Shown here piece by piece: positions 1-9,445 of a stretch of DNA of 64,000 bases. The position numbers and the translations under genes are program-made. A model generated the notes under the pieces. It searched no databases and was not told the DNA's origin. It worked only from the letters and a program-made list of their open reading frames with translations. This DNA comes from Chitinophaga flava (GTDB taxonomy: Bacteria > Bacteroidota > Bacteroidia > Chitinophagales > Chitinophagaceae), in contig NZ_QFFJ01000001.1 of assembly GCF_003308995.1 (NCBI RefSeq), positions 3,038,001-3,102,000 of the forward strand. Direction: 5' to 3'. The stretch's first letter is position 1. Every line of letters starts with the position of its first letter.

Positions 1-3000
1 ATCAGCTGTTGATATACAGAGCCACCCAATAATCCCACCGGAATATTCAGCGTAGTAAAGTTAGTCTGAGAACTGTCGATATCATTGGTTGGATTAACCA
101 CAGAGCAGAGGATACAACCCAGTGTCGTACCAGATATCTGGCTGGTAGGCACATTACAATCCGGTGATGGGGTCACAGGACCTGTCACCTGAACGTTTAC
201 ACGTACCCTTGCGGAAGTGCAACCACCCGGAATACTTACAGCTGCGAAGTAGGTATAAGTACCAGGCTGGCTGAACGGACCTACCACAAAGGAGGAGCCG
301 GTACCAGCTATAGTGGTAGTAGTAGAATCGGTATACCAGTTGATGGTAGCTCCCGGCACCGGTGTAGCGGTGAGGGTAGCCTGCTGACCTGTAGCCACGA
401 TCACATCACCGGTTACTACTGGTGAAGCAGGAGCACTGCCAATGTGTACCACTACTTTCTTCAGGGCACCGGCAGCATTTTGACAACGGTTGATACCGGC
501 AACAGCTACATAATAGGTGTAGTCACCGGCAGCCAGTCCGGTGATGGTAAGGTTGCCAACGCTGTCCACTGTGTAATGAACAGCTCCCTGAGTGAGGCCA
601 TTAGTAATGACATTGACTTTATTAGGATCGCTATACCAGGAGAATACCGGACTGGTAACAGTAGTGGAAGTTGGGTGCAGTACTGCGGTAGAGTTTACAC
701 AACCGAAGGTGGTGTCCGCAATATTGATATCTGCTGCAGTACCCAGCGGGTTGACAGTCAATGTCAACCGTAAACGGTTAGGATTGGGGCAACCGTTGGT
801 TCCGATTACCTGAGCCCAGTAAGTAATGGTACCAGGGGTAGTCAATACCGGTGTAGTATATGGATTAGGTCCTAATGCTGTAGTGGTGGTGGAGTCAGCA
901 TACCATATTACGCTTGTTCCTGGTGCAGCCGTTGCATTGAGCAGGGCAGTACTACCCACACATGCCTGTTGGTTTTGTACAAAGGCAGTTGGATTAGGAC
1001 TGATGATGCGGGCACCATAAATATCCACCTGAGAGAGCAGGGACACCAGACCGAGCACTTTTACTTCCACGCGGTCGAAGACTGCGGTAGCCGGAATGGT
1101 GACAGTATATCTGTTGCCACTGAGCAGGAAGAGTGTGATCAGGTTATTGTTCAAGGTGTCTCTTGTCACCACATTGGTACCGTTGGCTACTGTGAGCACA
1201 ATACCGCCCAATACAGTTGCATTGACCAAACCGCTAGGTATGCCAATATCAAACCGTACGCTATCAGTAGCGGCACCAGGTTGTGGGAAGATGAGTTGCT
1301 GGAAGGCCGCTCCACCCAGTAATCCCACCGGAATACTCAATTCGGTGAAGTTATTGGGGTCGTTGTCGACATCGTTTCCTGGATTGGTTACGCTACACAA
1401 GACGCACCCTAAGGTAGTTCCATATTGCTGTGTGGTAGGCGCATTACAGGAGCTTGGGGTAACCGGAGTAGTAACAGTCACGGTCACTTTCACTCTTGCG
1501 GAAGTACAGCCGCCGGGCAGCCGAACGCCTACATAATATATTTGTGTAGTAGGTGTAGCAAAAGGTCCGACGCTAAATGAAGGTCCGGTAGCTATCGGGC
1601 TGGCCGTAGTATCGGTATACCATTCGATGGTGCCGGAAGGAGCGGAGGCTGTCAGCGTGATGGTTTGTCCGGTGAAGCCGGAAACGCCGGTGGCCGTCAG
1701 TGGCGGAGCAGGAGAAGTTCCTACTGTGATCGTAGCTGGGGCAAGCGCTCCTGCCTGGTTTTCACAATGCCCACTATCGGATACGCTTACATAGTAAGTA
1801 GTAGACGGAGCAGTGAGTCCGGTGACGGTCAGTTGACCGGTAGTGTCCACAAAGAAGTGAACATTACCCTGCACCAGGCCATTGGTGATGGGTGTTGTTT
1901 TATTAATATCAAAATACCATTTGAATATAGGGCTGCGGGTAGCAGTAGAAGAGGTTGGTTTTATCCTGGCTGTATCACCACAGACGCTGGTGCTGGCGGG
2001 CACGGTGATATCGGCGGCAGTGGCGAAGTTATTTACGATCACTGTCACCGGCGCTTTGGCGGATTCTGAAGCCGAACATACTTTAAGGCTGGCAGAAACA
2101 TAGTACTGGAATGTGCCAGCCACGTTCGTTGGTGGTGAGAAACTGGACCCTGTACCGACGACGGTCATACTGGAATTATACCAGGTATAGTTGTAGTTTG
2201 TATTGTCAGGATTACTAACATTCAATGTAAATGGCGAAGTATTGAGACAGGTAATTTTGGTAAGACCTCCTACAGTAGTAGGTGATGGCCCAAAACGTTG
2301 AATTTCGTGCACATTTAATGAGGCAAGCGCTCCCACGAGTGCACCGAAGCCCACCTGGATATGATCGAAGGGTCCGCTGGAGGCGAACGTGATTGTTTGT
2401 ATGGAGGTTGACCCGGTCAACAGGTCCAATCGGAGCAAACCGCTGCTTCCTGATATACTATCGACGACCGTTGGTCCGTTATAGGTAACGATGGTAATGG
2501 CGTTAAGCAGTTGCAGTGTCAGGAGAGAGCCAGGGTTGGAGAGGACAACTCTCACTGAGTCGCCTGTTTTGGAAAGACCGGGATATATAGCGGTGATCTG
2601 GGCTTGTCCGGTCACGCCGACAGCGGTAGTGAGTGTGGCAAAAGTGGCTGTATTACCGTCGATAGCATTACCGGGGTTGGTTACGGCTCCGATGCTCGCT
2701 ACGTTGCCGGTCACACCGGTGAGGAGATCAATAGGTGTATTACAGGGAATCACACCGGAGGCCGGTGTGTTATAGTATGCTGCATAAATACCAATACTGG
2801 ATGCTACGTTTGCTACTGCTGCTGTTATCGTGACTCGTACCCTATCATAGGTACTTCCAGGAGCGGGAACGAAAATCTCGGCCTGGTTACCACTTGCCAG
2901 CAGACTTAAAATGGAGTTGCTGGCGAGTACGGGAGAGCCTATTGCAGTGGTCCCGTTGTAGGCCTGGACGGTTATATCACCGAGCAGACTCAGGGTCAGC

Positions 3001-3422
3001 AATGCGCCGGTACCGACTTTTACGATCGACCCCTGGTTGGCGGCAACGGCTGCAGGAAAGATCATTTCCTGATATACCGTTGCTCCCAGTGCCGCAAGCG
3101 TGGAATTAACGGTAGAAAAGGTGTTCAGAAAACCTGGACCCTGATCCACGGCGTTACCGGGATTAGTGACGCTACACGAAAGACAGAGCCCTGTAGTACC
3201 ATTATTCTGGGTGGTAGCGTACACGCGCTGAGTTTGTGTCTGTGCAAGGATTTGCTGTTGGCTCATGCCGAAGAACAACAACAGTGACAGCAGGCTGCTG
3301 AGTACAAAACGGGTATGCCTTTTGAAGGTAAGAAACACGGGTGTGTTCAAGGCATTTTTTGCCCAGGGTCGGGTAATAGGGGCAACGATAAAAGGGCAAT
3401 TAGGAGTAGTGTTTGAATGCAT
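1..3422 (-). CDS. Giant exported Ig-like/beta-sandwich repeat protein, 5' part (3' end outside window)
   Basis: An uninterrupted reading frame runs on the minus strand from an ATG at 3422 to the window edge, giving about 1140 residues with the C-terminus missing. Near residues 34-60 there is a hydrophobic stretch (SSLLSLLLFFG) followed by ILAQ, a likely signal peptide; the N-terminus before it is long, so a TTG or GTG start 28-32 codons in would give a more normal signal. The mature part is rich in Thr, Ser, Val and Gly, with beta-sandwich domains that begin with a paired-Cys motif (GCVLCSVTNPGNDVD) and Ig/PKD-like segments of the type WYTDSTTTTIAGTG. The sequence near position 25 repeats near 1315, a period of 1290 bases or 430 residues. 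This style is typical of Bacteroidota surface adhesins secreted by type IX secretion; the C-terminal sorting domain that would prove it is not visible. No enzymatic motif was seen. Confidence 0.85.
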   Translation of the reverse strand, partial: MHSNTTPNCPFIVAPITRPWAKNALNTPVFLTFKRHTRFVLSSLLSLLLFFGMSQQQILAQTQTQRVYATTQNNGTTGLCLSCSVTNPGNAVDQGPGFLNTFSTVNSTLAALGATVYQEMIFPAAVAANQGSIVKVGTGALLTLSLLGDITVQAYNGTTAIGSPVLASNSILSLLASGNQAEIFVPAPGSTYDRVRVTITAAVANVASSIGIYAAYYNTPASGVIPCNTPIDLLTGVTGNVASIGAVTNPGNAIDGNTATFATLTTAVGVTGQAQITAIYPGLSKTGDSVRVVLSNPGSLLTLQLLNAITIVTYNGPTVVDSISGSSGLLRLDLLTGSTSIQTITFASSGPFDHIQVGFGALVGALASLNVHEIQRFGPSPTTVGGLTKITCLNTSPFTLNVSNPDNTNYNYTWYNSSMTVVGTGSSFSPPTNVAGTFQYYVSASLKVCSASESAKAPVTVIVNNFATAADITVPASTSVCGDTARIKPTSSTATRSPIFKWYFDINKTTPITNGLVQGNVHFFVDTTGQLTVTGLTAPSTTYYVSVSDSGHCENQAGALAPATITVGTSPAPPLTATGVSGFTGQTITLTASAPSGTIEWYTDTTASPIATGPSFSVGPFATPTTQIYYVGVRLPGGCTSARVKVTVTVTTPVTPSSCNAPTTQQYGTTLGCVLCSVTNPGNDVDNDPNNFTELSIPVGLLGGAAFQQLIFPQPGAATDSVRFDIGIPSGLVNATVLGGIVLTVANGTNVVTRDTLNNNLITLFLLSGNRYTVTIPATAVFDRVEVKVLGLVSLLSQVDIYGARIISPNPTAFVQNQQACVGSTALLNATAAPGTSVIWYADSTTTTALGPNPYTTPVLTTPGTITYWAQVIGTNGCPNPNRLRLTLTVNPLGTAADINIADTTFGCVNSTAVLHPTSTTVTSPVFSWYSDPNKVNVITNGLTQGAVHYTVDSVGNLTITGLAAGDYTYYVAVAGINRCQNAAGALKKVVVHIGSAPASPVVTGDVIVATGQQATLTATPVPGATINWYTDSTTTTIAGTGSSFVVGPFSQPGTYTYFAAVSIPGGCTSARVRVNVQVTGPVTPSPDCNVPTSQISGTTLGCILCSVVNPTNDIDSSQTNFTTLNIPVGLLGGSVYQQL

Positions 3423-4046
3423 AGCACCAAATATTAAATATAAATGATATTCATTTCGCAATGAATTGCAACATTACTCTGGTTGATGGATAGGCTATGC
3501 GAAAGATATGGTTACATGACGTGAAGGTGGAAAGTGGGAGGTGGTAACTCCATCCTACTTTCGACCATATGTTAAAGCTTTGTAAAAGCGTTACGAAAGT
3601 ATAGTGAAGAGATTGATATTAGATGAGTCATTTTGGTTCATTTTGAGCTTAATCGTTCAGACTCGTTCAGCTTTAACCATATCGTTCAGTTTGTTCATTC
3701 AATCTCTTCAATACCCCAATTCTCCATTATATTTTATAAGGCACTTCGGGTGAAAAGACCATGCAGGTGACTAAAATTTTCCTGATTTTTTCAGATTTTT
3801 TTATACGAAGGATGCTAGAAAAGATGAGCAAGGAGCAATGATCTATTTATGTAAAAATCAAATATTTATACATAAATAAATTTGTACAGTATCACCAAAA
3901 TGATTTTTATTACAAATAAACATATATATAATCACGGATTATACTATCTGTTCATTTTGTTCATTTTAGTTTTTAAAAATCTAAATGCCTGAGTGATACG
4001 TACTTAAAAAAGTATCGGAAATTCCTAATCCATTTTATTGTCCCCT
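3423..4046. other. AT-rich divergent intergenic region with repeated GTTCA motifs
   Basis: This 620-base gap separates the leftward adhesin gene from the rightward NACHT gene and contains no convincing ORF. The hexamer-like word GTTCA recurs at 3636, 3655, 3665, 3684, 3693, 3950 and 3960; three of these are CGTTCAG and the others are GTTCAT. A TAnnTTTG element (TAAATTTG) lies at 3877-3884, 162 bases before the NACHT start, without a clear TTG partner at the right distance. The region probably holds both divergent promoters. Confidence 0.45.
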
Positions 4047-6626
4047 ATGATTGATCTATCCTATGACTTCATCATGACACTGCAGAAAGAAGTTTTACGC
4101 AGATACGGCGTTGAAGTCATGTCATCAGCAGATTGCAAGAATCTGGCTCAGTCCATATTGGATAACACCACAAAACTGGTGAGCGAAACAACGCTCAAAA
4201 GGGTATTCGGATTTGCTGTTACACAACACAGCTTTTCACGTTACACATTAAACACCCTGTCCCAGTATTGCCGGTTCAAGGACTGGGAAGATTTCCAGCA
4301 ACATCATTATCAACTGCTCAACAATGCCAGTCGCAGCAACCAGCAACTGGATACACGCAGGTGGGATGAACTCAAAACCAAAGCGGACGCAGTGTCACAT
4401 TATACCATCCTGACACTTAAAAACCGCTCCGGTATTTCATTTCCATTCACGGTTCCCCGTTCATTCTGCAATGCGCATATTGAGCGGTTCCTCGAAAGCG
4501 ATTATGCTTCCACAGCCCTGATTGCACCTTCAGGCTGGGGTAAATCCGTGGCCCTGGTACATCTGGCCGAACACTTCTGGTTCTGCAAAGATGCCCGGTT
4601 CAAACACGACGTATGCTGGTTCATCCATGCACACGCTGCCGGAAGCCTCCTCCTGAAAGGCTTCTCGCTGGCCAACTGGCTTGACAACCAAATGGACCTC
4701 GGTAAGGGTGAAAACTTCCGGGAGTACTTCGCCAGCCACTTTAATAATAAAGGTGGCCGCCTCATTCTTATTATAGATGGGTTCGACGAAATCGCCGTAT
4801 CCGGTGATAAACTCAAACTATTATATACCAAACTGGAAGACTTCGTGTACTCCAACGACCGCTATCCCTGGGTGAAAGTGATCCTTTCTATACGCAGCAG
4901 CACCTGGTCGGAGATATTCCAGCATTCCCACCAGTATCCAGCCTTCCGCCGTTACTGGTACCTGGGCCCCGAAATGGACGAAGAAACCAATATCAACATG
5001 CCGGCCCTCGCTGAACAGGAAGTGAAGTCTGTGTTGTATAACCATCACTTCGATCCATCCACGGTACGTATGTTTTCAGAGAGCTTCCTGCAGAAGCTAC
5101 GCAACCCGTATTACCTGCAGCTCTTCTGTCAGCTTAATACCGGCCCCGATCAGAACTTTGTAGATGAACATCTCAGTCTGTTTGAAATCGTATCCCGGTT
5201 TGTACAGCACCGTGTATTCAACTCCCAAACCAACTCCTTTAAAATAAGGATTATTGAAAAACTGCTGGCCCTGCTCGACTATGGCAGAAGCGGTATCTAT
5301 ATAGACAAAAGCAGGCTGCTCAATCAGAATGCGGACCTGTTCCCTGCCTATAAGGAACTGCTGGCAGATAATATCCTGGCAGAAGAAAACCTCAGTCAGG
5401 AAATCATGTTCCATGTAAAAGTGCGTTTTGCCCATACCTTCCTGCTGGAATACTTTGTGGCCATGCACTACCTGCAGCAAAGCAATCAGGAGATCAACGA
5501 GAGCCTGCTCCGCAGCATTCTGGAACATCTACCACAATCGCCCTATCGTATCGGTGTGTTCCGATGGCTCCTTCGTTATGCCATCACTTCCCGGCAAACC
5601 GAGGGCATCATCAAAATGTTCCATCTCCCGCTGGCTAACATCGAAAAATCTCATCTGCTGGAATACCTCGTGCTTCATTATCAACATGAAGGCAACAATC
5701 AGGTGGAACTAAAATCGATCTTCCCTTCAGGGTTCTTCAAGAAAAACCCACTCAGCCAGATCATCAACGATGAATTCATGCACTTCCGTAAACGTAAAGT
5801 GCTGAACGCCCTGCTGGGACTGGCAGAAGCCAGGGAAGACAAACTAAAAATCAGGAACATGTTGTTTACCATGGCCATGCTGCAGCTCGATGCCGAGCAG
5901 TGTGAACTGGAACTGAACAGCATCAAAAAATTATATACTGCCGATGAATTTGATGGTGAACTATGGGTAACTCCTTATGAAGTACTGCTCTTTATCTATG
6001 AATACCTCAAATTCGGCTTTGTGAATGAAACCATCCGGGCCAAAATCTACCAGTATCAACAGTACTGGGGACATACTTCCCGGCAGCATATTTCTGTGGC
6101 ACAGGAAATTGTGTTCCGTAACATGGGCACCGCCTTCCTGCTGATGGGAGATTATGAGCACCTGCTCAACTTCACCCAGCGCCTGTTCCAGGCATATCCT
6201 TCCCTGCCTTACCGCAAAGCGGACTCATTCCGGCTTATGCTGCTGTGCTGGCAGGCACAGGGCCATCTCGGACTGGGAAATATCAAATCCGCTGAGAGGA
6301 TCTGCCGTCATGCCGATCAGATAATCAAAAAGTATTCTTCTGACTATTTCAGCGGCAAATTCCTGGAATCATTCCAGAAACTGTTGCACGCTACCGTATA
6401 TTATAATGAACATGAATTCCACAAGGCTATCCGCACTGCGGAAATAGCCATCGAGAGTGCACAGAAACTGGACATGAAAGTACTCGCGCTGATGAATTTC
6501 GCACTGCTGAAGAACATCTACCGCGATCTGAACATGGACAAACAAATCACCGACACACAACAACAAATCGAATTAATCAGAAACAGTACCTCTTTCAAAC
6601 AAGCCATTCCAAATTTTGCCAGGTGA
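4047..6626 (+). CDS. NACHT-domain STAND ATPase with helical C-terminus
   Basis: An 859-residue protein when started at the ATG at 4047; a TTG nine bases upstream is also in frame. Residues 1-85 form a small helical domain (TTLKRVFGF, YTLNTLSQYCRFKDWEDF) that I recognise as a Bacteroidota-type N-terminal module of unknown role. A NACHT NTPase follows: Walker A SGWGKSVAL at about 160-168 and Walker B LIIDGFDEI at about 241-249, the latter with the D-G-F-D-E hallmark. After the ATPase come winged-helix-like and helical segments to the end that look like a TPR-type sensor region. There is no N-terminal nuclease or protease effector. NACHT proteins of bacteria (bNACHT) are established antiphage receptors, so a defence role is plausible but inferred. 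The downstream transglutaminase-like gene lies 33 bases away in the same direction. Confidence 0.75.
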   Translation: MIDLSYDFIMTLQKEVLRRYGVEVMSSADCKNLAQSILDNTTKLVSETTLKRVFGFAVTQHSFSRYTLNTLSQYCRFKDWEDFQQHHYQLLNNASRSNQQLDTRRWDELKTKADAVSHYTILTLKNRSGISFPFTVPRSFCNAHIERFLESDYASTALIAPSGWGKSVALVHLAEHFWFCKDARFKHDVCWFIHAHAAGSLLLKGFSLANWLDNQMDLGKGENFREYFASHFNNKGGRLILIIDGFDEIAVSGDKLKLLYTKLEDFVYSNDRYPWVKVILSIRSSTWSEIFQHSHQYPAFRRYWYLGPEMDEETNINMPALAEQEVKSVLYNHHFDPSTVRMFSESFLQKLRNPYYLQLFCQLNTGPDQNFVDEHLSLFEIVSRFVQHRVFNSQTNSFKIRIIEKLLALLDYGRSGIYIDKSRLLNQNADLFPAYKELLADNILAEENLSQEIMFHVKVRFAHTFLLEYFVAMHYLQQSNQEINESLLRSILEHLPQSPYRIGVFRWLLRYAITSRQTEGIIKMFHLPLANIEKSHLLEYLVLHYQHEGNNQVELKSIFPSGFFKKNPLSQIINDEFMHFRKRKVLNALLGLAEAREDKLKIRNMLFTMAMLQLDAEQCELELNSIKKLYTADEFDGELWVTPYEVLLFIYEYLKFGFVNETIRAKIYQYQQYWGHTSRQHISVAQEIVFRNMGTAFLLMGDYEHLLNFTQRLFQAYPSLPYRKADSFRLMLLCWQAQGHLGLGNIKSAERICRHADQIIKKYSSDYFSGKFLESFQKLLHATVYYNEHEFHKAIRTAEIAIESAQKLDMKVLALMNFALLKNIYRDLNMDKQITDTQQQIELIRNSTSFKQAIPNFAR

Positions 6627-6642
6627 TTGTGGTATAATTTTG
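6615..6642 (+). promoter_or_regulatory. Candidate Bacteroidota promoter for the transglutaminase-like gene
   Basis: TTTG at 6615-6618 and TAATTTTG at 6635-6642 fit the Bacteroidota -33/-7 pattern with a spacer of 16, slightly short. The -7 element ends 17 bases before the ATG at 6660, and the promoter overlaps the end of the NACHT gene. Confidence 0.4.
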
Positions 6643-6659
6643 CTTTCTTGCATAGCATA

Positions 6660-7568
6660 ATGGCCATTGATGAAATTAAATACTCAACGTCTACAAAACT
6701 ACTGCTCAACTCATTGAGCCTCTTGACGTTGTTACCACTTGCTCCTTTTATAAACCGATTCATCCCGCCCATCGTGGCCGGAGGTTTCCATATTGACCTG
6801 GTAGTTGCTACCATCATCAGTATCCTGCTGGTATATGCCCTCAGATGGGTTTTCCAGCCGCTGGTCATACCCGCATTCCTGTTGGTATGTAGTCTGTTGC
6901 TGATCAACAAATACCGGGACAGCTATACCTTTTCCAATGTACTGAACGATTACAAAGGGATGGTGCAAGGCAACTGGGGTACCAAAGACAGCAAACAACT
7001 CGATATCCTCAGCTTGTACCCGCGCAGGGTAGAGAGCTATCGCGATAAAACCGTAAGAGGCATGCGGGAGAAAATCAACTATCAGGATTCTGTAGTCCGT
7101 AACTTCTCCGTAAAACATTCGCTGGATTATTATGACGAGTATTTTTATAAATATGGGAAGATTACCCGCTTCCTGTCACTCTTCCGTTATATCAATCATA
7201 ATTTCAAATACGTACTCGACTCCCGCAGGGATGAGTACTTTGCCACTCCTCAGGAAACCATTCAGAACGGACTGGGAGGTGATTGTGATGACCACTCTAT
7301 TTTGATGACCTCCTGTCTGCAGTCTGTTGGGGCCCGCTGCCGTATCGTACTCATCAAAGGCCATGCGTATCCGGAGCTGTACTGCGGCAGTAAAGAAGAT
7401 TTCGAGATTATGAAGCAGGCCATCGTGACTCTTTTTCCCAAACCCATCATCAAGGAGCTTTATTATCACGAATTAAAAGGCGAGTACTGGATCAACCTGG
7501 ATTACACCGCCCGGCATCCCGGCGGCCCATACATGAATGATAAAGTTTATGCATTGATTGAGCTGTGA
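6660..7568 (+). CDS. Membrane-anchored transglutaminase-like protein
   Basis: A 302-residue protein from the ATG at 6660. The N-terminal third has two to three hydrophobic segments (LLPLAPFINRFIPPIVAGG, VVATIISILLVYAL, LVIPAFLLVCSLLLI), so the C-terminal domain is held at the inner membrane. That domain has the transglutaminase-like triad: Cys in GGDCDDHS, His in KGHAYPE and Asp in WINLDYTARHPGG. Family members act as cysteine proteases, peptide N-glycanases or amidases, and the substrate here is unknown. It follows the NACHT gene closely but has its own candidate promoter, so shared function is only a suggestion. Confidence 0.7.
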   Translation: MAIDEIKYSTSTKLLLNSLSLLTLLPLAPFINRFIPPIVAGGFHIDLVVATIISILLVYALRWVFQPLVIPAFLLVCSLLLINKYRDSYTFSNVLNDYKGMVQGNWGTKDSKQLDILSLYPRRVESYRDKTVRGMREKINYQDSVVRNFSVKHSLDYYDEYFYKYGKITRFLSLFRYINHNFKYVLDSRRDEYFATPQETIQNGLGGDCDDHSILMTSCLQSVGARCRIVLIKGHAYPELYCGSKEDFEIMKQAIVTLFPKPIIKELYYHELKGEYWINLDYTARHPGGPYMNDKVYALIEL

Positions 7569-7572
7569 TCCA

Positions 7573-7580
7573 TAAATTTG
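7573..7580 (+). promoter_or_regulatory. TAnnTTTG element directly before the ClC start codon
   Basis: TAAATTTG at 7573-7580 ends four bases before the ATG at 7585, with TTG at 7554-7556 (spacer 16). Transcription would begin about at the start codon, giving a leaderless or near-leaderless mRNA. Confidence 0.35.
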
Positions 7581-7584
7581 CCAC

Positions 7585-9435
7585 ATGAGTCAATTTAGCC
7601 GTATCCGAAAACATCATAGCTTTTTCAGGTTTAAGAGAGATTTTGAGCAGTTCAGCCTAAAAAAAGCTAAAAGCTATGAGCTAATCCTACATTGGCTGCA
7701 TAACAAACTGAACCGCAACCAGTTCCTGTTACTCTCCGGTATCCTGGTAGGTTGTACCGCCGGACTGGCAGGCGTGGTGCTGAAGATGCTGGTACACTAT
7801 ATTCACTATGTTATTACCTACAAAGTACACTTCAGCACGCAGGTTGTCTTTTATGTTGTATTTCCGTTCCTGGGAATTGTATTGACTACCCTGGTCGTCA
7901 TCTTTTTCTTTAAAGGTCAGTCGCGTAAAGGGATTCCAGCCATACTACATGAGATAGCCCAGAACTCGAGTCTGATCCCGCCGGTGAAAATGTATTCACA
8001 GATTCTACAAAGCGCCATCACTGTAGGACTTGGTGGTTCCGCCGGCCTGGAGAGCCCTATAGCCGTCACCGGTGCAGCCCTGGGTTCCAACTACGCCAGG
8101 ACCTATTCGCTGGGATATAAAGAGCGGACATTGCTGCTGGCCGCCGGCGCCACCGCCGGTATTGCCGCTGCTTTTAATGCTCCCATCGCAGGGATGATGT
8201 TTGCATTCGAGATCCTGTTGACCGGCGTGGTGTTTTCAGATTTTATGCCACTGATCGTAGCCGCGGTTTGTGGTAGTCTGCTCTCCAAGATCATCTTACA
8301 GGAAGAGGTGTTGTTTCACTTTGAATCCCGTACACCTTTCAACTATCACAACCTTCCTTTTTATATTATACTGGGTGTGCTGTGTGGATTTTATGCCCGT
8401 TATTTTGTAGCGCTGTCGCATAAGGTAGAACATTTCTTCAAACGTCTTTCCTGGAGCCCATTGCAGCGGGCCATGCTGGGCGGGGTACTGGTATCGTTTC
8501 TTTGTGTGGCGCTACCGCCTTTGTTCGGGGAGGGTTATACTGATGTGAAATCATTGGCCGGCGGTCATGGTAAAACGATCCTGCAAAACAGTTTCTTTGG
8601 CTACCTGCCGCCACAAAGCTGGATGTTGCTGGTTTTTACAGGCTGTGTTTGTTTACTGAAAGCTTTTGCCACTTCTATCACTATTCAGAGTGGTGGCAAC
8701 GGCGGTAATTTTGCGCCATCGCTGTTTGCCGGTGGTTTTCTGGGTTTTTTCTTTGCGCTGCTTTGTTCGGAGATAGGGCTGAAAGATGTACCAGTCACTA
8801 ATCTGGTGATAGTAGGTATGGCCGGCGTGATGGCTGGGGTGATGTACGCCCCGCTGACAGCCATTTTCCTGATAGCGGAGTCCAGCTCCGGCTATGATTT
8901 GTTTATTCCGCTGATGATAGTTGCCACTACTTCTTACCTGATGGCCAAATGGTTTTCTCCCATCTCACCGGAAATCAAACTACTGGCTGAAGAAGGGAAA
9001 GTGTTTACCAAAGCGCACGACAGTAACATACTGCTGATGCTGAAACTGGAGGAGCTGGTAGAAAGAGATATTCAGCAGATCGATATCAACAGTAATCTGC
9101 GGGAGCTGATTGAATTGGTCAAACAAGGGCAGCATAATATTATTGCAGTCGTAAATGCTCAGCAGGTACTGGAAGGGGTCATTACCCTGGATGATATCCG
9201 TCCTATTCTGTTCAACCCGGAACTATACGACACCGTTACTGTTAAGAAATTAATGAAAGCTCCGCCGGCAGTAGTATCTTTAAAAGAGAATATCACGCTG
9301 GTACTCAAAAAATTTGACGAGGCACATGTATGGAGCTTACCAGTGGTGCAGGATAAACAGCTGATCGGTTTTATCTCCAAATCAAGTATCCTCAGTAAGT
9401 ACCGATTGTTATTACAGGAATATTCCGAAGGATAG
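7585..9435 (+). CDS. ClC-family chloride channel/transporter with C-terminal CBS pair
   Basis: A 616-residue polytopic protein. Residues about 45-460 carry the ClC fold with its selectivity motifs: GIPAILHE (the GxGIP position), GLESP with the gating glutamate at the GREGP position, and GGNFAPSLFAGG (the GxFxP position). Residues about 480-610 form two CBS domains (DINSNLRELIELVKQGQ; MKAPPAVVSLKENITLVL), which in this family bind adenine nucleotides and gate transport. It would move Cl- or exchange Cl- for H+ across the inner membrane. The charged N-terminus before the first helix is long. Transport mode cannot be decided from these motifs alone. Confidence 0.92.
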   Translation: MSQFSRIRKHHSFFRFKRDFEQFSLKKAKSYELILHWLHNKLNRNQFLLLSGILVGCTAGLAGVVLKMLVHYIHYVITYKVHFSTQVVFYVVFPFLGIVLTTLVVIFFFKGQSRKGIPAILHEIAQNSSLIPPVKMYSQILQSAITVGLGGSAGLESPIAVTGAALGSNYARTYSLGYKERTLLLAAGATAGIAAAFNAPIAGMMFAFEILLTGVVFSDFMPLIVAAVCGSLLSKIILQEEVLFHFESRTPFNYHNLPFYIILGVLCGFYARYFVALSHKVEHFFKRLSWSPLQRAMLGGVLVSFLCVALPPLFGEGYTDVKSLAGGHGKTILQNSFFGYLPPQSWMLLVFTGCVCLLKAFATSITIQSGGNGGNFAPSLFAGGFLGFFFALLCSEIGLKDVPVTNLVIVGMAGVMAGVMYAPLTAIFLIAESSSGYDLFIPLMIVATTSYLMAKWFSPISPEIKLLAEEGKVFTKAHDSNILLMLKLEELVERDIQQIDINSNLRELIELVKQGQHNIIAVVNAQQVLEGVITLDDIRPILFNPELYDTVTVKKLMKAPPAVVSLKENITLVLKKFDEAHVWSLPVVQDKQLIGFISKSSILSKYRLLLQEYSEG

Positions 9436-9445
9436 ACAAATATTT

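Noticed and set aside
444..3109. Several plus-strand open frames of 60-150 codons
   Set aside because: They lie antisense to the continuous adhesin frame on the minus strand and are low-complexity mirror translations of it.
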